Assembly (NCBI GenBank): GCA_008921705.1
Contig: VFFE01007505.1
Location: 7,716-71,715, forward strand
Direction: 5' to 3'
From: Burhinus oedicnemus
Lineage: Eukaryota; Chordata; Aves; Charadriiformes; Burhinidae
Length of the DNA: 64,000 bases
Under the pieces are notes generated by a model. The model made no database searches and was not told the DNA's origin. It was given only the letters and a program-made list of their open reading frames with translations. Shown piece by piece: positions 19,760-32,800 of the stretch; position 1 is the first letter of the stretch, and each line of letters begins with the position of its first letter. The translations under genes were made by a program, and so were the position numbers.

Positions 19760-22700
19760 ATAATAAATAAAACCCCCTGTTAAGTAAATAATGATGAATG
19801 CATTTAGAGTGTATATTTTCCTGAAGGCATTTTTTTAAACAAAGGCAAGAAAGTAAACACTTTTCAGAGGGGCTCAGTTCCAATACAGTGCTGAAACCAA
19901 GATTTTTAGGTTTGCTTCTATCTTAATCTGTCCTACATTAAGGATAATTTCAGGATAATTGGCAAGCACCAAGGCATTTGACTCTTAAGGGTGTGTCAAT
20001 CCTTAAACCTAGGTACAGAATCACTTTTATGGTGCCCATCATCTGGTACAATTCCCCAGAAGATTTGAAAGTTGATGGGATGCAGCTTTGCAGTACTATT
20101 TAGCGCTGGGAATCTGACCAAAAGATGTATTTTCAGGGCTGAAGATAGAAGCTAGATCAATGGATCAATCAATCAATCTTCTGGTCATCGCTTTCATTCA
20201 GAAAAAAATCCTTAGTATGCAGAGAATTCCTAAATTCTGACCGTCCCTGTGGAATAACTTTGTATTTTCATAGGATGAAAGATTAAAATACCAAAATGAT
20301 ACTTTTTTTTTTTTTAGATACATGGATTGTGGATATCCTACTACAACATGCATTCTTATCATACGCTACCTCCTCTAACTGCAGAGTGCAGCAATCTTTT
20401 TTCCCTAAATTTGGAAGTGAAAGAACAACTGTATTCAAAAACGGGCACTACAGGGCCAATGAATAATATCCCTGTTCTCTTAACTAGAGACATGCTTGTG
20501 TGTAAAGTTTAGATCTAGACCTGAGTTTGCCTACAATTTAGGGAGGGACAGAAGTGCACTGCAGTTCTGCAGACCGGATGCAGAACTTCAGCTGAGATAT
20601 TTGGGAGAAGGATGTTTTGGATAGATACGTATCTCAGATTCGAATACCTTTGTGTTTCAGGATGCATTCAGAATTTGGGTGTTGCCCTGTGCTAGGTCCA
20701 TATTTAAACTTCCTCTGTGGTAAAACAATGACTTAGTTTGAGATTTTGGTGAGTGAAATAAAGAGAATTCACGGCTTTTGAAAAAGACAAGGTAGTGAAA
20801 ACCGTATTTATAGAGAGGAAAACATGCACAGAACTCATGGAAAGAGGATATGAAATTCGGAAAGCTGCGACTACAGTTTCTGCAGCCCATAAACCAAAAC
20901 ATTTCCTTCATGTGTTCAAATGATACAGCCAAGAGACGGTCATTGTACAGCGTGCTCTCTCCCTGTGCTAGGTCACTTTCTGAAAGTGAAAGCAGCATGA
21001 AGCTACGCATCAAGAATGGCAGTTTCATGGCTGGTCCTAAATGCTTGGATATAGTACAAAGAAAGGATGGACACGGGTGATGGTATCAGGGCAGTCCAAC
21101 AACAGCAGGTGTGCCATGCACATTGTCAAAAGTTTACTGGTCAGAGATCTGAGCAGCTCAGCAGGCTCTTGTGCCTACGTTCATCTTCTCACTCCGTGCA
21201 CATAACATCAATGTCCAAATTGCAATCACTTATCTCCTAGCTCCTAACTGCAACACTTAATAACCACACTGTGAACACTCCCTCCCTATACAATCAGTAG
21301 AGAGGCAGAATTTCAGTATTAGGCCAGTAGAGTGTTATTTCGGGCTGCCTACAGTGTCCGCAGTCAGATGGGATAAAGGTAAGCTTCTTTGACAAGGAAA
21401 TTGTTATTCCTGCTTGTTTCATATACCCCTCCTTGTCGCAAGAAGTTACTTCCTGAATTTTTTCATTATTTCAGCAACACAGAAATATTATCTACCCTGA
21501 TCCATTTTTTTCTTTCATTAAGTTTGTCTACAGGAAGATGGTCATACACAAAAGCTTTAATTTATATTCTTGGTATTTTGTTACTAAAGAGATGGTTACA
21601 CTGGGAATGAAGATTGTTTTATATTGAAATGTGTTTCATTAGGTAATTTAATTGATAGGTTTGGTGCTACCACAAGACAACTCCCAAGAAAAGCGAATAT
21701 TTTAACTTAATATACTATGTATAAACATCTTCCAAGCCTGTATGGTAATTGTTCATCATTATGTCTGAAGCAATGGTCTTTTGGCAGAATCTTAATGACT
21801 GTTATTCCACTGGGCAAGCAAAGGCTCTGGTATTCACTTACTGAGTTATTGTCTTAATTCTTTGTGTCTGGATGATCACAGGGAACATTATTAATAATAG
21901 ATCGGAAATGAAGAATAAGAGGATATATTCATCAAAAACCTTATCCAAAGGACATATGAACTAGCTTGCTGGACTGATTGTTTTATGCAAGTGATAGTGC
22001 CATTTGTACAGCAGATGCTAATAGCAGCCGCTGAAGAATCACTGACTGCATTGTTCTCAGAAAGATGTATGCATTGTACCATCTTTGCAAACTGTAAAAA
22101 TAAATTTATAGAGTACAAATACATTTTCATAGATGAGACTGCTTTCAAGCAACTAAAAATGTGATATGATTTAATTTCATTACATGGCTATTCCTTGCTT
22201 TCTAAATGCAGATGAACTGGAATAGAGAAAAAGTTTGTAGCAGAAGATAGCATAAGAAAGACTCTAAAAGGTTTTGGAAGTATTTGTATTACAAGGAGTT
22301 CTTCTGTCATGCATCTAATTGACATAGCTGTGGCTCCTAGATTTTTCTGATTTTTCATCCTCTTTTGAAGTGCCTTAAAATAGTTGACCTTTTATATAGC
22401 CGCTATTTGCTTTTCTGCAGCCTGCAGTGGGAGAGGATTTTTTTGTTGTTGTTGTTCTGCAAACAGCATTATTTTCTCCTAGATATAGCCATTTACGAGG
22501 AACTCACAGGAGCAGTACATCTTACAGGAGGAGGGGTTTGGAGAAGGTATGGAAAAGTCAGACAGCTGGAATACTGCAAAAGTACCCCATTTACAACTTT
22601 TATTTAAGTTGTGCTATAAACAATTTCTCATTTTCCTGGACAATGTGTTAAACTCCATGTTGGGGTGGGACGGGATACAGAAAGTGGCGTGTGATGGAGA

Positions 22701-22864
22701 GCTCAGTGATGTAAGCCCATGGGGCATGTACTGGGTGTATTGGTCACGTTACAGAGAAGAGCTGAGGTGCTGCAGTTGCCACTGCTTGTCAGGGCCTAAT
22801 TTCAATGAAGAGACAAAGAAGGTAAGGGCTACAATGCAATACCATTTCATCCTTTTCTTTCCAG

Positions 22865-22983
22865 GACCCCAGGCCTGAGTTACAGCTCCTACAGAGATCA
22901 CCAAGGAACTGCATTTGCCTACATGACTGCAGAAGGTCAGAGAAGTTGTAGTGCTGTATTGCCAGTGAAATCCAGGAGCTAAG
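22865..22983 (+). other. Exon-like segment, possible lncRNA exon
   Basis: A strong acceptor (CATCCTTTTCTTTCCAG, AG at 22863-22864) and a strong donor (AAG|GTAAGA at 22981-22986) bound 119 bases. No frame is open throughout; the best frame stops about 28 codons in, so any product is probably non-coding. A second strong donor (AAG|GTAAGG) lies upstream at 22819-22825. Only 43 bases separate the two, so they cannot be consecutive exons of one transcript but could be alternatives. No transcript evidence is available from sequence alone. Confidence 0.3.
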
Positions 22984-23535
22984 GTAAGATCTACCAAATA
23001 AGCAAACCTCACACTAATATTTAACAGTTCTACAGTTCAGTTTTAAAAGCCTTTAGTTTTAAGACCCTCCTCATTATTAGTTTACCCAGAGGGCATCAGC
23101 CACTGGGACTGAACTATCTTGTGAAGCCAGCAGCAAGGAGGAGAACAGTAAAGCAGTATTTACTAACAGAGCAGAGGAGGGCAGCGTGGTGTGACTCAGA
23201 TCACCAGCAGTGTTGGATTTACAGCAGCATGTGGCATGAGCAGCAGTTGACTTTGTATTTGGAGATGGTCATGGAGAATTAAGATGAGAAGATGACAGTA
23301 AATACATTTTACTATTTTTCATGGTATTTGCAGTGGCTGAGGCAGTATATACTTACATTGAACCTGCAACTTCCATCAAATGGGAAATTTGTATCCAAAG
23401 ACTTAATGTGCAGAACAGGAACTCAGTCATTCAGTCAGCAGGGTTGTGGATTTCATGGAATACAGACTAGCAATATAGACTAGCAGCTGTATTTGACCGG
23501 ATATAGATACATAGATAATATAAGTAAGAAGCTGT
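22984..23535. other. Non-coding spacer with a diverged direct repeat
   Basis: Ordinary sequence. AGCTGTATTTGACCGGATAT near 23485 recurs in diverged form (AGCTGTGTTTCACTGGATAT) near 23530, about 45 bases apart, just before the GC-rich block. An AT-rich GATA-type simple stretch lies between them. Confidence 0.5.
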
Positions 23536-23995
23536 GTTTCACTGGATATTGTCCTTGCACCCCAAGGACAGGTGGCTTCTTGGGGCCGGGTTGCTGGGGG
23601 CTCCCTGTGGGGGTTGGGGGGGTGGCAGGACAGGGCTTGGCAGCCTAGGCCTGTCCCACCACCCCCTTCAGGAGGAGGGCAGCCGGGGGGGCATCAGAGC
23701 AGCCCCGGCCTTGGGCACTGGGCACCTCTATGGGGATGGGCCGAGGCTGTGCTGGGATGTCAGCCAACAGATGTGGGTCAGGATCAAGCCTGATGAGGAT
23801 CTCTGGGGTCAGACGCACCCCTGGGATGGCTGGCCAGGGCCTCTCCATGGTGATGTCTGGGGGCCTCTCCCCATGGACACCAGCGGGAAGGGGCTGCACT
23901 GGCTCTGTCTTGGCCCCGAGCCCTGCTGCCAGATCCCCAGGACAGGGGAGGATGCACTCAGGAGCCTTAGAGATATATTCAATAAAGACACTACA
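23536..23995 (+). other. GC-rich, CpG-poor block ending in AATAAA
   Basis: About 450 bases of clearly higher GC interrupt AT-rich DNA, but CpG is scarce, unlike the islands at the left edge, 6-7 kb and 34 kb. G runs between 23575 and 23625 are G-quadruplex capable. Three or more frames are open (175 and 91 codons plus, 167 minus) without a recognisable domain. AATAAA lies at 23981-23986 right at the end, followed by AT-rich sequence. This pattern suggests an inserted element such as a retroposed transcript end or an LTR, or a terminal exon. I cannot identify the family. The diverged direct repeat just upstream may mark an insertion edge. Confidence 0.35.
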
Positions 23996-24782
23996 AAACA
24001 AGTGAGGAAACACAGTGTCAGTAGGAAACACAGAGTTTATCACAGTATTTATAATAATTGACAGGTAGGAACCATACCCTATGGCAGGGTCGTGAAGGCT
24101 GTAAGAGAGCTGCAGAGCAGGTGAAGAGACATTGTCAGCTGGGCCCATTGCTCTAGCACAATGTAAAGACGTGCTTCTAGGTCATGAGCATGTCCCTGTA
24201 ACTCGTCCCTCCCTCTCTGCAGCTAAAACATCTGAAACAGAGAGTTTCTGTTAGCCCTGTTTCAGCCACTGAAAGAAAAAACACCAAGACTGAAAAGAAG
24301 CAGAATCTTCTACTAGCACAGCGTTAGTCAATGGTTAATAGTAGGCAAAAAGTTCAGAGAAACCAAGGACATCAGGACGAGGTCTAACATACACTGCTAC
24401 TCAAACTATCTAGCCACTCCCCTTGGGTGAATACTGCTGGATCTGAATGATTATGTGATTTTCTGATGTTGATTCCTGGTCTTCAGGTGTAACTGATGAC
24501 ATTCTTTTCAGAGGAGAGAGACAGATTAAGAAAGGAGTGATTTAAGAACTTGACAGCAAGCTTCAATTATTTCTAAGCAGCGTTATTGCAGAACTTGAGA
24601 CAGGGACTGAGGAGATCTGAGGCCCGAGTGTCAGAAGTCAAAGATGTGAATGAAATACACTCAACTAGTCATTAAATATGAATACCTCCATCAGGCAACA
24701 ACAGGGGGTCTTCTGCCAACACCATTTCAGACCGAAAGAAAGGCTTATGTTGTCTGAAAATGTCTCAGTCTTTTTCCAGCTA
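23996..24782. other. Non-coding spacer
   Basis: Contains AGGAAACACAG twice (24005-24015 and 24023-24033), 18 bases apart. Otherwise there is no gene or named repeat. Confidence 0.5.
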
Positions 24783-25204
24783 TATGAAAGCGGAAAAGTG
24801 GCTGAAGGAATTAGGATTGTTTAGTCTGGAGAAGAGAAGGCTGAGGGGAGACCTTATTGCTCTCTACAACTACCTGAAAGGAGGTTGTAGTGAGATGGGA
24901 GCTGATCTCTTCTCCCAAGTAACAAGCAATAGGACAAGAGGAAATGGGTTCAAGTTGCGCCAGGCGAGGTTTAGGCTGGACATCAGGAAAAAATCTTTCA
25001 CTGAAAGAGTTATCAAACATTGGAAGAGGCTGCCCAGGGAGGTGGTTGAGTCACCATCCCTAGATGTGTTTAAAAGTCGTGTAGATGTGGTGCTTAGAGA
25101 CATGGTTTAGTGGCAGACCTGGTAGAGTAGGGTCAATGGTTGGACTAGATCCTAAAGGTCTTTTCCAACCCAAACGATTCTATGATACGATTCTATTCTA
25201 TGAA
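24783..25204 (+). mobile_element. CR1 LINE 3' end, rightward, frame intact
   Basis: This is the last part of CR1 ORF2 plus the 3' end. One frame stays open from about 24760 to the ORF stop at 25108-25110 with the CR1 C-terminal pattern in order. [20 protein letters not shown] is near 24810-24865, RTRGNGFKL near 24930-24960, [10 protein letters not shown] near 24970-25000 and [10 protein letters not shown] near 25018-25048. The tail has GATTCTATG-type repeats at 25177-25204. The wording of its C-terminus differs from the copy at 35191, so it is another CR1 subfamily. Only the 3' end is present and it lacks the catalytic region, so it cannot move. Confidence 0.93.
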
Positions 25205-25959
25205 TTGCAAAACCAAAAGATGTTATCTGTCATTACAAACCATGACATCTTGAGGCCTCATAAGAAAATTCTCCATAACTGAAATATTGGTTAAGTACAT
25301 TTTGTGAAATTTATTCTGTTGCTAGCCATTGATTTTTAATTGTATTTCCACAGTACTTCTGAAATGAAAATATTAGAGAGATAGTTCTCTGCAAATATGA
25401 ATTTCAGCTCCCCAAATCTTCTGCATCATCTTCCTGACATACTTGGGAGAGGCTAAGCTGATGGTTAATGAGAAGAAAGAGGTGTATGAACCATATTGGC
25501 AAAAATAATTGACAAATGGTCTCTAGTCAGAGCTTCTGAGCAGTCACTGCCAAGTTGAAGTGTTAGTCCATCATACTGAAATAAACATCACAAGACTGAA
25601 GTGATGAGAAAATAGTCTTGCTTGTTTCCTTAAGAACAATGAGCTCAGTGTCTCCTCAAGTGATTTTACTGATTTCTTGAGACAAAGTAGTTCTTGGTGC
25701 AGGACTCCACCTACTATAATGCTATAAATCTGCAGAAGAACATAGCAAAATATGTCAGTCCTCAGAAAAACAGTTGCATCATGCTGCCATGCCCCCCTGT
25801 ACACATAACCATTAGATGTCCCAAAGGTAACAATTAGATATTAGTATCTCCAAGTCTAAACTCTTCTCTCAGTCCCATGGCTTTTTTTTACAACTTTCCC
25901 AGAGTATCTTTCCATATCTTTTTTTCAGCTGCATCCTCATTGCATTTCTAGAGTTGTAG
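25205..25959. other. Non-coding spacer between two rightward CR1 copies
   Basis: AT-rich sequence with a 77-codon minus frame of no recognisable content. No site or repeat that I can name. Confidence 0.5.
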
Positions 25960-26847
25960 AGGAAACAGACAACATGCTCATCAAGTTTGTGGATCACACC
26001 AGACCAAGGGGGCTGTTCGATACACTGGAGGGCTGGGCTGCTGTTCTGACAGGCTGGAGGGATGGGCCAACAGGAACCTTATGAAACTCATGAAGGACAA
26101 ATGCAAAGTCCTACACCTGGCAAGGACAAACCACTGGAAATGATACAAGCTGGGGACTCACAGGCTGCAAGGAGCTCTGTGCAGAAGAACCTGAAGGTAC
26201 TGGCAGTCAGAAAACTGAACGTGAGCCAGTGGTGTGCCCTGGCAGCAGAGAAAGCATCCTGAGCTGTATTAACAGGAGCACAGCTTGTAGACTGGAGAAA
26301 GTGTTTATCTCCCTCTACCAGCATTTGTTAGATCACACCTATATAGTACATGTTTTGGGCTCCTCAAAACAAAAGACATTGATAAACTTGAGCAAGTTCA
26401 GCAAAATATCACCATGGCAGTCAGACTGGAGGACCTGACCTGTGAGCGGAAGCTGAAGGAATGGGGCTTGTTCAGCCTGGAGAAGAGATGGCTTCAGGGG
26501 ACCTAAGAGCAGGCTTCCCATACAGGGCAGGTGATTGAGGAGGTGGAGCCAGGATCTTCATAGCAGTGGATGGTGGGAAGCCAGGAGACAAGAGATATCA
26601 ATTGAAACAAGAGAGGCTCAGACTGGATATAAGGAAAGCCATTTTCTCCGTGAAGACAGCCAAGAAGTGGGACAGGAGCCCAGAGAGGCTGTGCAGTCAT
26701 CATCCTTGAAGGTTTCCAAGATCTGACTGAATAAACCCCTGAGCAACCTCATCTGATCTCATAGCTGACCCTTGTTTGCTCAAGGGGTTGGACTAGAGAG
26801 CTCCCGAAGGTCCCTTCCAACCTGCATTATCTTCTGATCCTATGAAA
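25960..26847 (+). mobile_element. CR1 LINE fragment, rightward, decayed
   Basis: This begins at the equivalent of the catalytic box and runs to a 3' end with TTCTGATCCTATG-like tail at about 26830-26847. The FADD box is mutated to F-V-D-H at 25986-25997, losing the second catalytic aspartate. Downstream pieces include LMKLMKDKCKVLHL-like sequence near 26080-26120, ALAAEKAS near 26240-26262, and a [12 protein letters not shown] stretch near 26466-26490. Several frameshifts and in-frame stops break the frame. It is older than the neighbouring copy at 24783-25204, which has the same orientation. Confidence 0.9.
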
Positions 26848-29800
26848 TTATTTCTGAAAACTTTCCTCTTCCCTCCCCTCATTGGGTGACTTGAAGAGGA
26901 TTTAAGGAGGGTGAGAAGAGAGGTATGGCACAGGAAGAAACTAATGTTTTATTTCAGTAAATTACATTAAGATCTTATGATTAGGAAAAGGGAAGTGGAA
27001 GTAGCAGAAATCACAGGAAGAGAAAGCATGGGGTGAAGTATTTTGAAACAGAGTCTGTAAACAGTTATTCATGTCAGCAAGGACTGATAGACAGCCCTGA
27101 TTAGCGTACAATTGTAATGGAACTTCACGCTTTATAAGATCAAAATAGTAAAGTGCTCCATTATGGCAATTATGTATCGAAGGGTGAAAGCACAATAGCT
27201 GAAGTTACTAGATTACTTCTGTGTTCATTAGACTCATTATGTTGCAAATGTGTTATAGGGCACTATATGCTAAAGCTGTACCTGACAAACAGAAAATGTT
27301 AATGGAAATGATAGAAAGACAAATTATAAGGAAGCCAACCCATGCTCAGCCATTACAAATCCAAGTACATGATCAGCCTACAAATACTTATTGGTCGGTC
27401 TGTGGTCAACTTCCAAAACCCTTTCATCTGATCCAGGTTATGAGGGGATTGAGGTCATGCAGCCTCTTTCTCATGACATGATAGATCAATAATATTCTAC
27501 TCAAAGCCAAGACTGAACGATTTTGATTTTTAACTTAGGGAAACAGACAGCTCTTCATTTGACCTTGAAGTTTATTGGAAGGCAAATAAAAGATCAAGCA
27601 TTATCAAGCATTCTTTGGTGAAAAGCTCTTTGTAATCAAGATTTGTAAACTGAAAGACCTGAATAACTTGGATTGAACTAATGAACTGCAGCATTTTAAC
27701 ACAGAAACTTAATAATATCACCTATGTACAGGGATGTGGGTCCCTGCTTTCTATCATAAATATGTCTTAAGGTTTTGCATGCAATTATTTTATATATATT
27801 ACATTTTTTATATAAAATTTTATTAAAGTAATTACTTTTGGTTCTGGTTGGGGAAAAGCCTTTAACTCAACAGCTGCGCGTGTATTCAGACATGTTTTAA
27901 GAATTTCACCATTGCCCTGTGTGGCTGAGTCAGGATTTCAATATTCACCCATGTGTCTGGGGAGAACAGAAGGTATGTATAGATCTTTACCAGTGTGGAA
28001 TATATTCCCTCCATAGTGGTACTACTTAATAAGCTATAGGGAGGAAGGACTATTCCCCAGCTCTTTCGCAAATCCTTGCAGGCAACTCCTTCCAGAGCTC
28101 TAGAGTCCTTCAACACCTACATTCAGAAGATATAAGGGTTCTAACTATAACCACTTCTTCACCACTGACATAGATGATGAGGAGGAGAAAATGAGATCTC
28201 AGTGTGTTTCTTCTGTTTTTTATTCACCTGCAGTGAGTGTCAGAGAGATAACTGGCTTCTATTGATTGCATATGGCACCACTGTCTCGGGATACTAGGAA
28301 AAAGTTATATGAATGGCTGATTTGTGTAACTGATTTGTTCTAAATTTGGTGAGCATTTCTAGATTAAAGCCTCAGAACACAGATCTGCATGTGCAAACTC
28401 TCTGGAGTTATTACATTTATGTCAAGAATTAAGCCTGTGTAATGTTGTTGCTCAGGAAAAATTACACACTAGCTGGAGAGGAATAAAAACACAACAGGAC
28501 AGAAGTGCATAATAACAGGAAAAAAATGAAGATGCAAAAAGAAATTGGTTGTTTGTGAGGGTAGGGGAATGGAGCTCTATGGCTAAACCCAGCTGGCCTG
28601 GGGGAAGAGAAAAATAGGATAAATAAAAATATGTAGGAAAGAAGCATTGCCCATTAAGTTTTAATATGATTTGGGCAAGAAAGTAGCAATGTTTAATAAG
28701 AATCTAATTAAACTTGAGTGTATTAACTGGCAGGGGCAAAGATATGTAAGGGGCGAGTTCTTAAATAACTAGCACATATATTTGTTGTTCTCAACAATGT
28801 ATTTTCTCCAAGGAGAATTTCAAAATATGACACTGTAATTCCAACAGTCTTCCCATTTCCTGGACCAGATTTTCTTTCCTTTTCTGAATCTCTGCATGCT
28901 TTAATAGCTTCAAAAATGTTGCAGAGGGATAGTTAAATTGTTCAGTAGTTACACTTGCAGACAGTAGTTAGGAGAGATTTGCAATCTAGGAGAAAGAAAA
29001 ACAAAAAGTTCTGAATAAAGAAAGAAAAAATAGCAACAGAGATCAAAGTATGCTTCAGGCAAGCTGTTCTTTATGATTGCAGCAGGTGCAGCAACATCTT
29101 TGCTGTGCAACGAGGATAAGACAGGCTACTGTGCATAGTCCCAAAGGGCCTTGGCATACAATTGTCACCTAAGCAGCACGTGCTGCCTTGCCATAGCTTA
29201 CAGGGGCTGGAAGAAGATAGTCTTGTGACAAACTTGAGGATGATGGGAGCCAGAGAGGCTTATCAAATTGCTTTGACATTCTTCTAAAGAAATAATGTCA
29301 CCAAAGTAACTACTCTTGCCTTTAGACCACTGCAGCTTCTGTGGGCCAGCTGAACTACAGGATGCTTTGGGACAGAAAATTTTTCCTTCTTTCCTTTCTC
29401 TAGTGTTTAGCTGGGAAATTGCTCATTAGTGAGTACTAACACTGGCTTAAGCTTCCAAATTTCTCAGAATTCATTCCCTCTGTCCAGAATGTCCAAATGT
29501 GATTACTGAGCCTTGGGCAGCTCATTAGCTATTGAAGCGGAGTTACTCTGCTGATACTATGTTACATTGTGAGTTATGGGGTAGCACTGGCAGTGAGTGT
29601 GCAGTGATCGGAACCCTCAGCCACTGAGCAACGTGGTGGGACAGGTAATCCTGGGCCACACAAGGATTCAGCTGTCTGTCTAACCCAGCCTCAAATGGGA
29701 GAAGGAGGTGGTGGGGCCTTGTTGATCTACTGTAACCACTTGATCTGAGGACCAGCGCTGGATGTCCTTTCTCTTCAGCTGCCATGGGGGTTGCTCTTTG

Positions 29801-32800
29801 CAATATGGAAATTTTGATATGCTGCTTGTAGGCTCTGAAAGATTATAGACATTGAATAATGTATATAGTAGATGTTGCATTTGATTAAAAAAACCTCATA
29901 TAATATTGCCAAATTCAATTTTAATTGCATTTATTTTGAAATTAAAAATAATTGACAATATTGGAAGATTAGGATGCACTTTGTAGACTTCTGCGTATTA
30001 TCCAAACAGAAAATGCCAGCGCTTGGACATGTAGCCAGTTAGTTGCACAACTCACAGTTATGAGATCAGGGCACTTCACAGAAATCTTTCAGAGTTTATA
30101 AATCTATATTCCCACCATTGCCGTAGTAGCACTCTCTCTATGTTCACAGTCATAGGACCATATATGCCTAACCTACACTTGTGAGCCGATATGATGCCAG
30201 TGCAGTTTCACGTGCTCTCAACATTGGTGTCTGTTGGAGCCAAGGGCTGCAGTGGCTTTGACTGTGCTCCCGTTCTGTGCAGGGCTGCATAAAACTGGGG
30301 GGAAATCAGGGTCAGATATTCAGCTGCTCTTGATGCATTTTCCCTACCTTACATTCATAATCATAAGAATATAATCCACATGGTGGCCAGGTGGCATGAA
30401 CTTTAAACCTTCCAGGTGTCCTTTTAACTGTTTCTACGACAAATAGCTTGTCACTGTTTCCCATGAAAACTGCAAGAAGGCATACAAAGAAACCATTTTA
30501 GTTGAAACGGGAGAGGAAGATAGCTATGAATTTTAGAGTTCACTGTTAGGGGTCAAAATATTGTGATAAAAGCATTTAGAATGTAATTTGTGAAGTGAAC
30601 CCAAGCCAAAGCACGTTCTTTGGGAAACAAAAGAAAACATTGCTCTAGCTTGTTACTCAGGACAGATTGCTAAATGTTTTTAGTGTGACTGTAACAGATC
30701 CTTTGTCATTAGCAGACACACGTGCAGAGTACAAACACCTCAACCTAGGAGATAATTAACAGAAACAGAAAACAACATGGCCAAAAGCTGGTTCCTCTCT
30801 GCTGTATTGTATCATCCCTTCTGGGAGGCATAGGATGCAGTAATATCAACAAGTATTAAGCTAGGGCTTAATCTCAAGCCTCAGGCTCTGCCAGTTTCTG
30901 CATTGCTCTATAAATCATCCTCCCTTCTTAGCACAGCTTGGATGAGTATTAAGGGTGTGTTTATATCTAAGCTTCAAAGTCAGCACTCGCTGATACAATT
31001 AACTGATCTACATCTCTCAAAGCTGAAGCTAGTTGTTTATTTTTAGGTAGAACTATTTTTCATCTGAAAGTGCTGATTTGTCAAAACTGAAGTGTTTTGT
31101 GGGGGGATGTTTTAGCAAAAATTGAATAGAGCTGTCTTCTGAGGAGGCATGTGTGAGAACCTGCTAGTTTGACTAAGCAAAGGGCAATGGCAAGTAGAGA
31201 GCATGCACCCCTCGAGCCAGGCATGTGGCTCCTTGCAAGCTCAGATTCTCTGTTTTCAGTTTTTAAGTGTCTCATTTCAGGGCTGCCAGGAGCCAGCAAT
31301 GGGGAAATCCTCAGTGTCCAGCCCTGAGCTGCCTAGCCACCTCAAACATTGGTGTAGCAAGGCTTGGGGAACATGAGGGAACTTTGTGGAAAGGTAAAAA
31401 CACAAAGAGATCTGGACTTTTGAAAACTGTGATTTTGGAATTTCTTTGCTGTCACAACTTGAGTTTTTAGTCTGAAAGAGAAGAGGCTTTTCTACATTCT
31501 CTCGGTGGAAAAATTCCTGTCTCTAGACAATAATACCTGCAAATGTATGTATACAGCATTAGCTTCCCATTTCCTGTCTGTCTCTACAGGGCTTCTTAAA
31601 CCCTACCTGTTTCAAACATGGAAATACAGGTTCTGAGACACACAGCAGCAGCTAATATGGGAAAATGCTAAGACAGCAGCATGGTATGAAGTAGCCAAAT
31701 AGAAATCCCACATTGAAGTTACACCACTTTAAGAAAGGAGTCTAAGAATGCATGCATTAGTAGATGTCATTCTCAGGAATTTGGGGGTACATACACTCCC
31801 CTGTCCCACTCTCTCCAGCTCTGGGTTGCTGCATTTAGGACTTGCAGTTGCACCTCGTATTTGCCTTTGGAGAAAGCACAAAGAGAGCATCTGCTCTGTT
31901 CCCCTGAACAGTGACTCTAAAGATCTAGGGTCAGAAGCTGTGAAATAACTACTCTCAATTCCCTGAACAAGCTTGCTATTGAACTGACTTCTTTGTTCTT
32001 ACCCAGGGAGAGTACTCATCTCCCTAATTTCCTTGGCAGCCAAACCACAACCTCCTACTATTCAACATACTCTGAACCTATAAAGCATTGGTTTGAATAG
32101 CGTTTTATATATAAAAGAAGAGAGACACTGATAAAGGCAACCTAAGTACTTGTCTACATAATTACACTAGTATAATTATACTGCTAAGATAATACTTGTA
32201 TAACTCACTCAGGATGAGTGTTTTTGTTTTTTTTTTTTTCCCTGTAGCTCTGTATCTCTTTTAAAGAAACATGATGATGTAAGTCTTGGCTAAACTACAG
32301 TATTGTGTTTGCTAGGACTTGAAACTTTCAGTACTCTGATCAGTAAAGAATGACAATTTGATTGTACAGGATGGATCAGTGCCTCCTCTCAGACTTGTCC
32401 TCCTGTGTCTACAAGCACTTTCCATAGCGTTCAGCTCAGTCTACTGTCATGGTGTCTATACTCAAGATGCTTCAGGACGTGGCCGCAGTTTATCTAAAAC
32501 ATCCTATAAAGTGCCAGGATGAAGACTGCAGTGGGTAGCCTCAGCAGGGGAACAAAAATTATCAGAAGGGGGCTGCTCACTTTCCTGAGGCTGCTGGCCA
32601 TTGGTTTACTCTAACCTCATATTGCTTTCCCAGTCATCACACAGTCAGACTGAAAAGCCTGCCATGATTATCAGTCATTCCTTGAAGTATTCTGAGAAAC
32701 AACATACAAATTTTCATTCTTGATTGGCCAAAATATGCTGGTTTGTACAGTGGAAAATTGGGAATGAATGTGATAAAAGTGCACATGAAGAACTGTAGTT

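Larger units (their letters stand above)
17464..22864. other. Non-coding, AT-rich stretch with short simple repeats
   Basis: No gene is seen; the longest frame is the 157-codon minus frame at 17795-18268, which has no recognisable domain or codon bias I can judge. Noted within: (TA)n at 18871-18883, a duplicated STAT-type site at 18992-19015, a TAATTA palindrome at 19744-19759 in a very AT-rich patch, and (ATCA)n at 20164-20178. The ending at 22822-22830 contains a strong donor-like AAG|GTAAGG. Confidence 0.55.

Noticed and set aside
25877..25895. ATGGCTTTTTTT stretch resembling the start of miR-135a, which lies in RMST in mammals
   Set aside because: The match ends after the T run, and no hairpin partner sequence follows.
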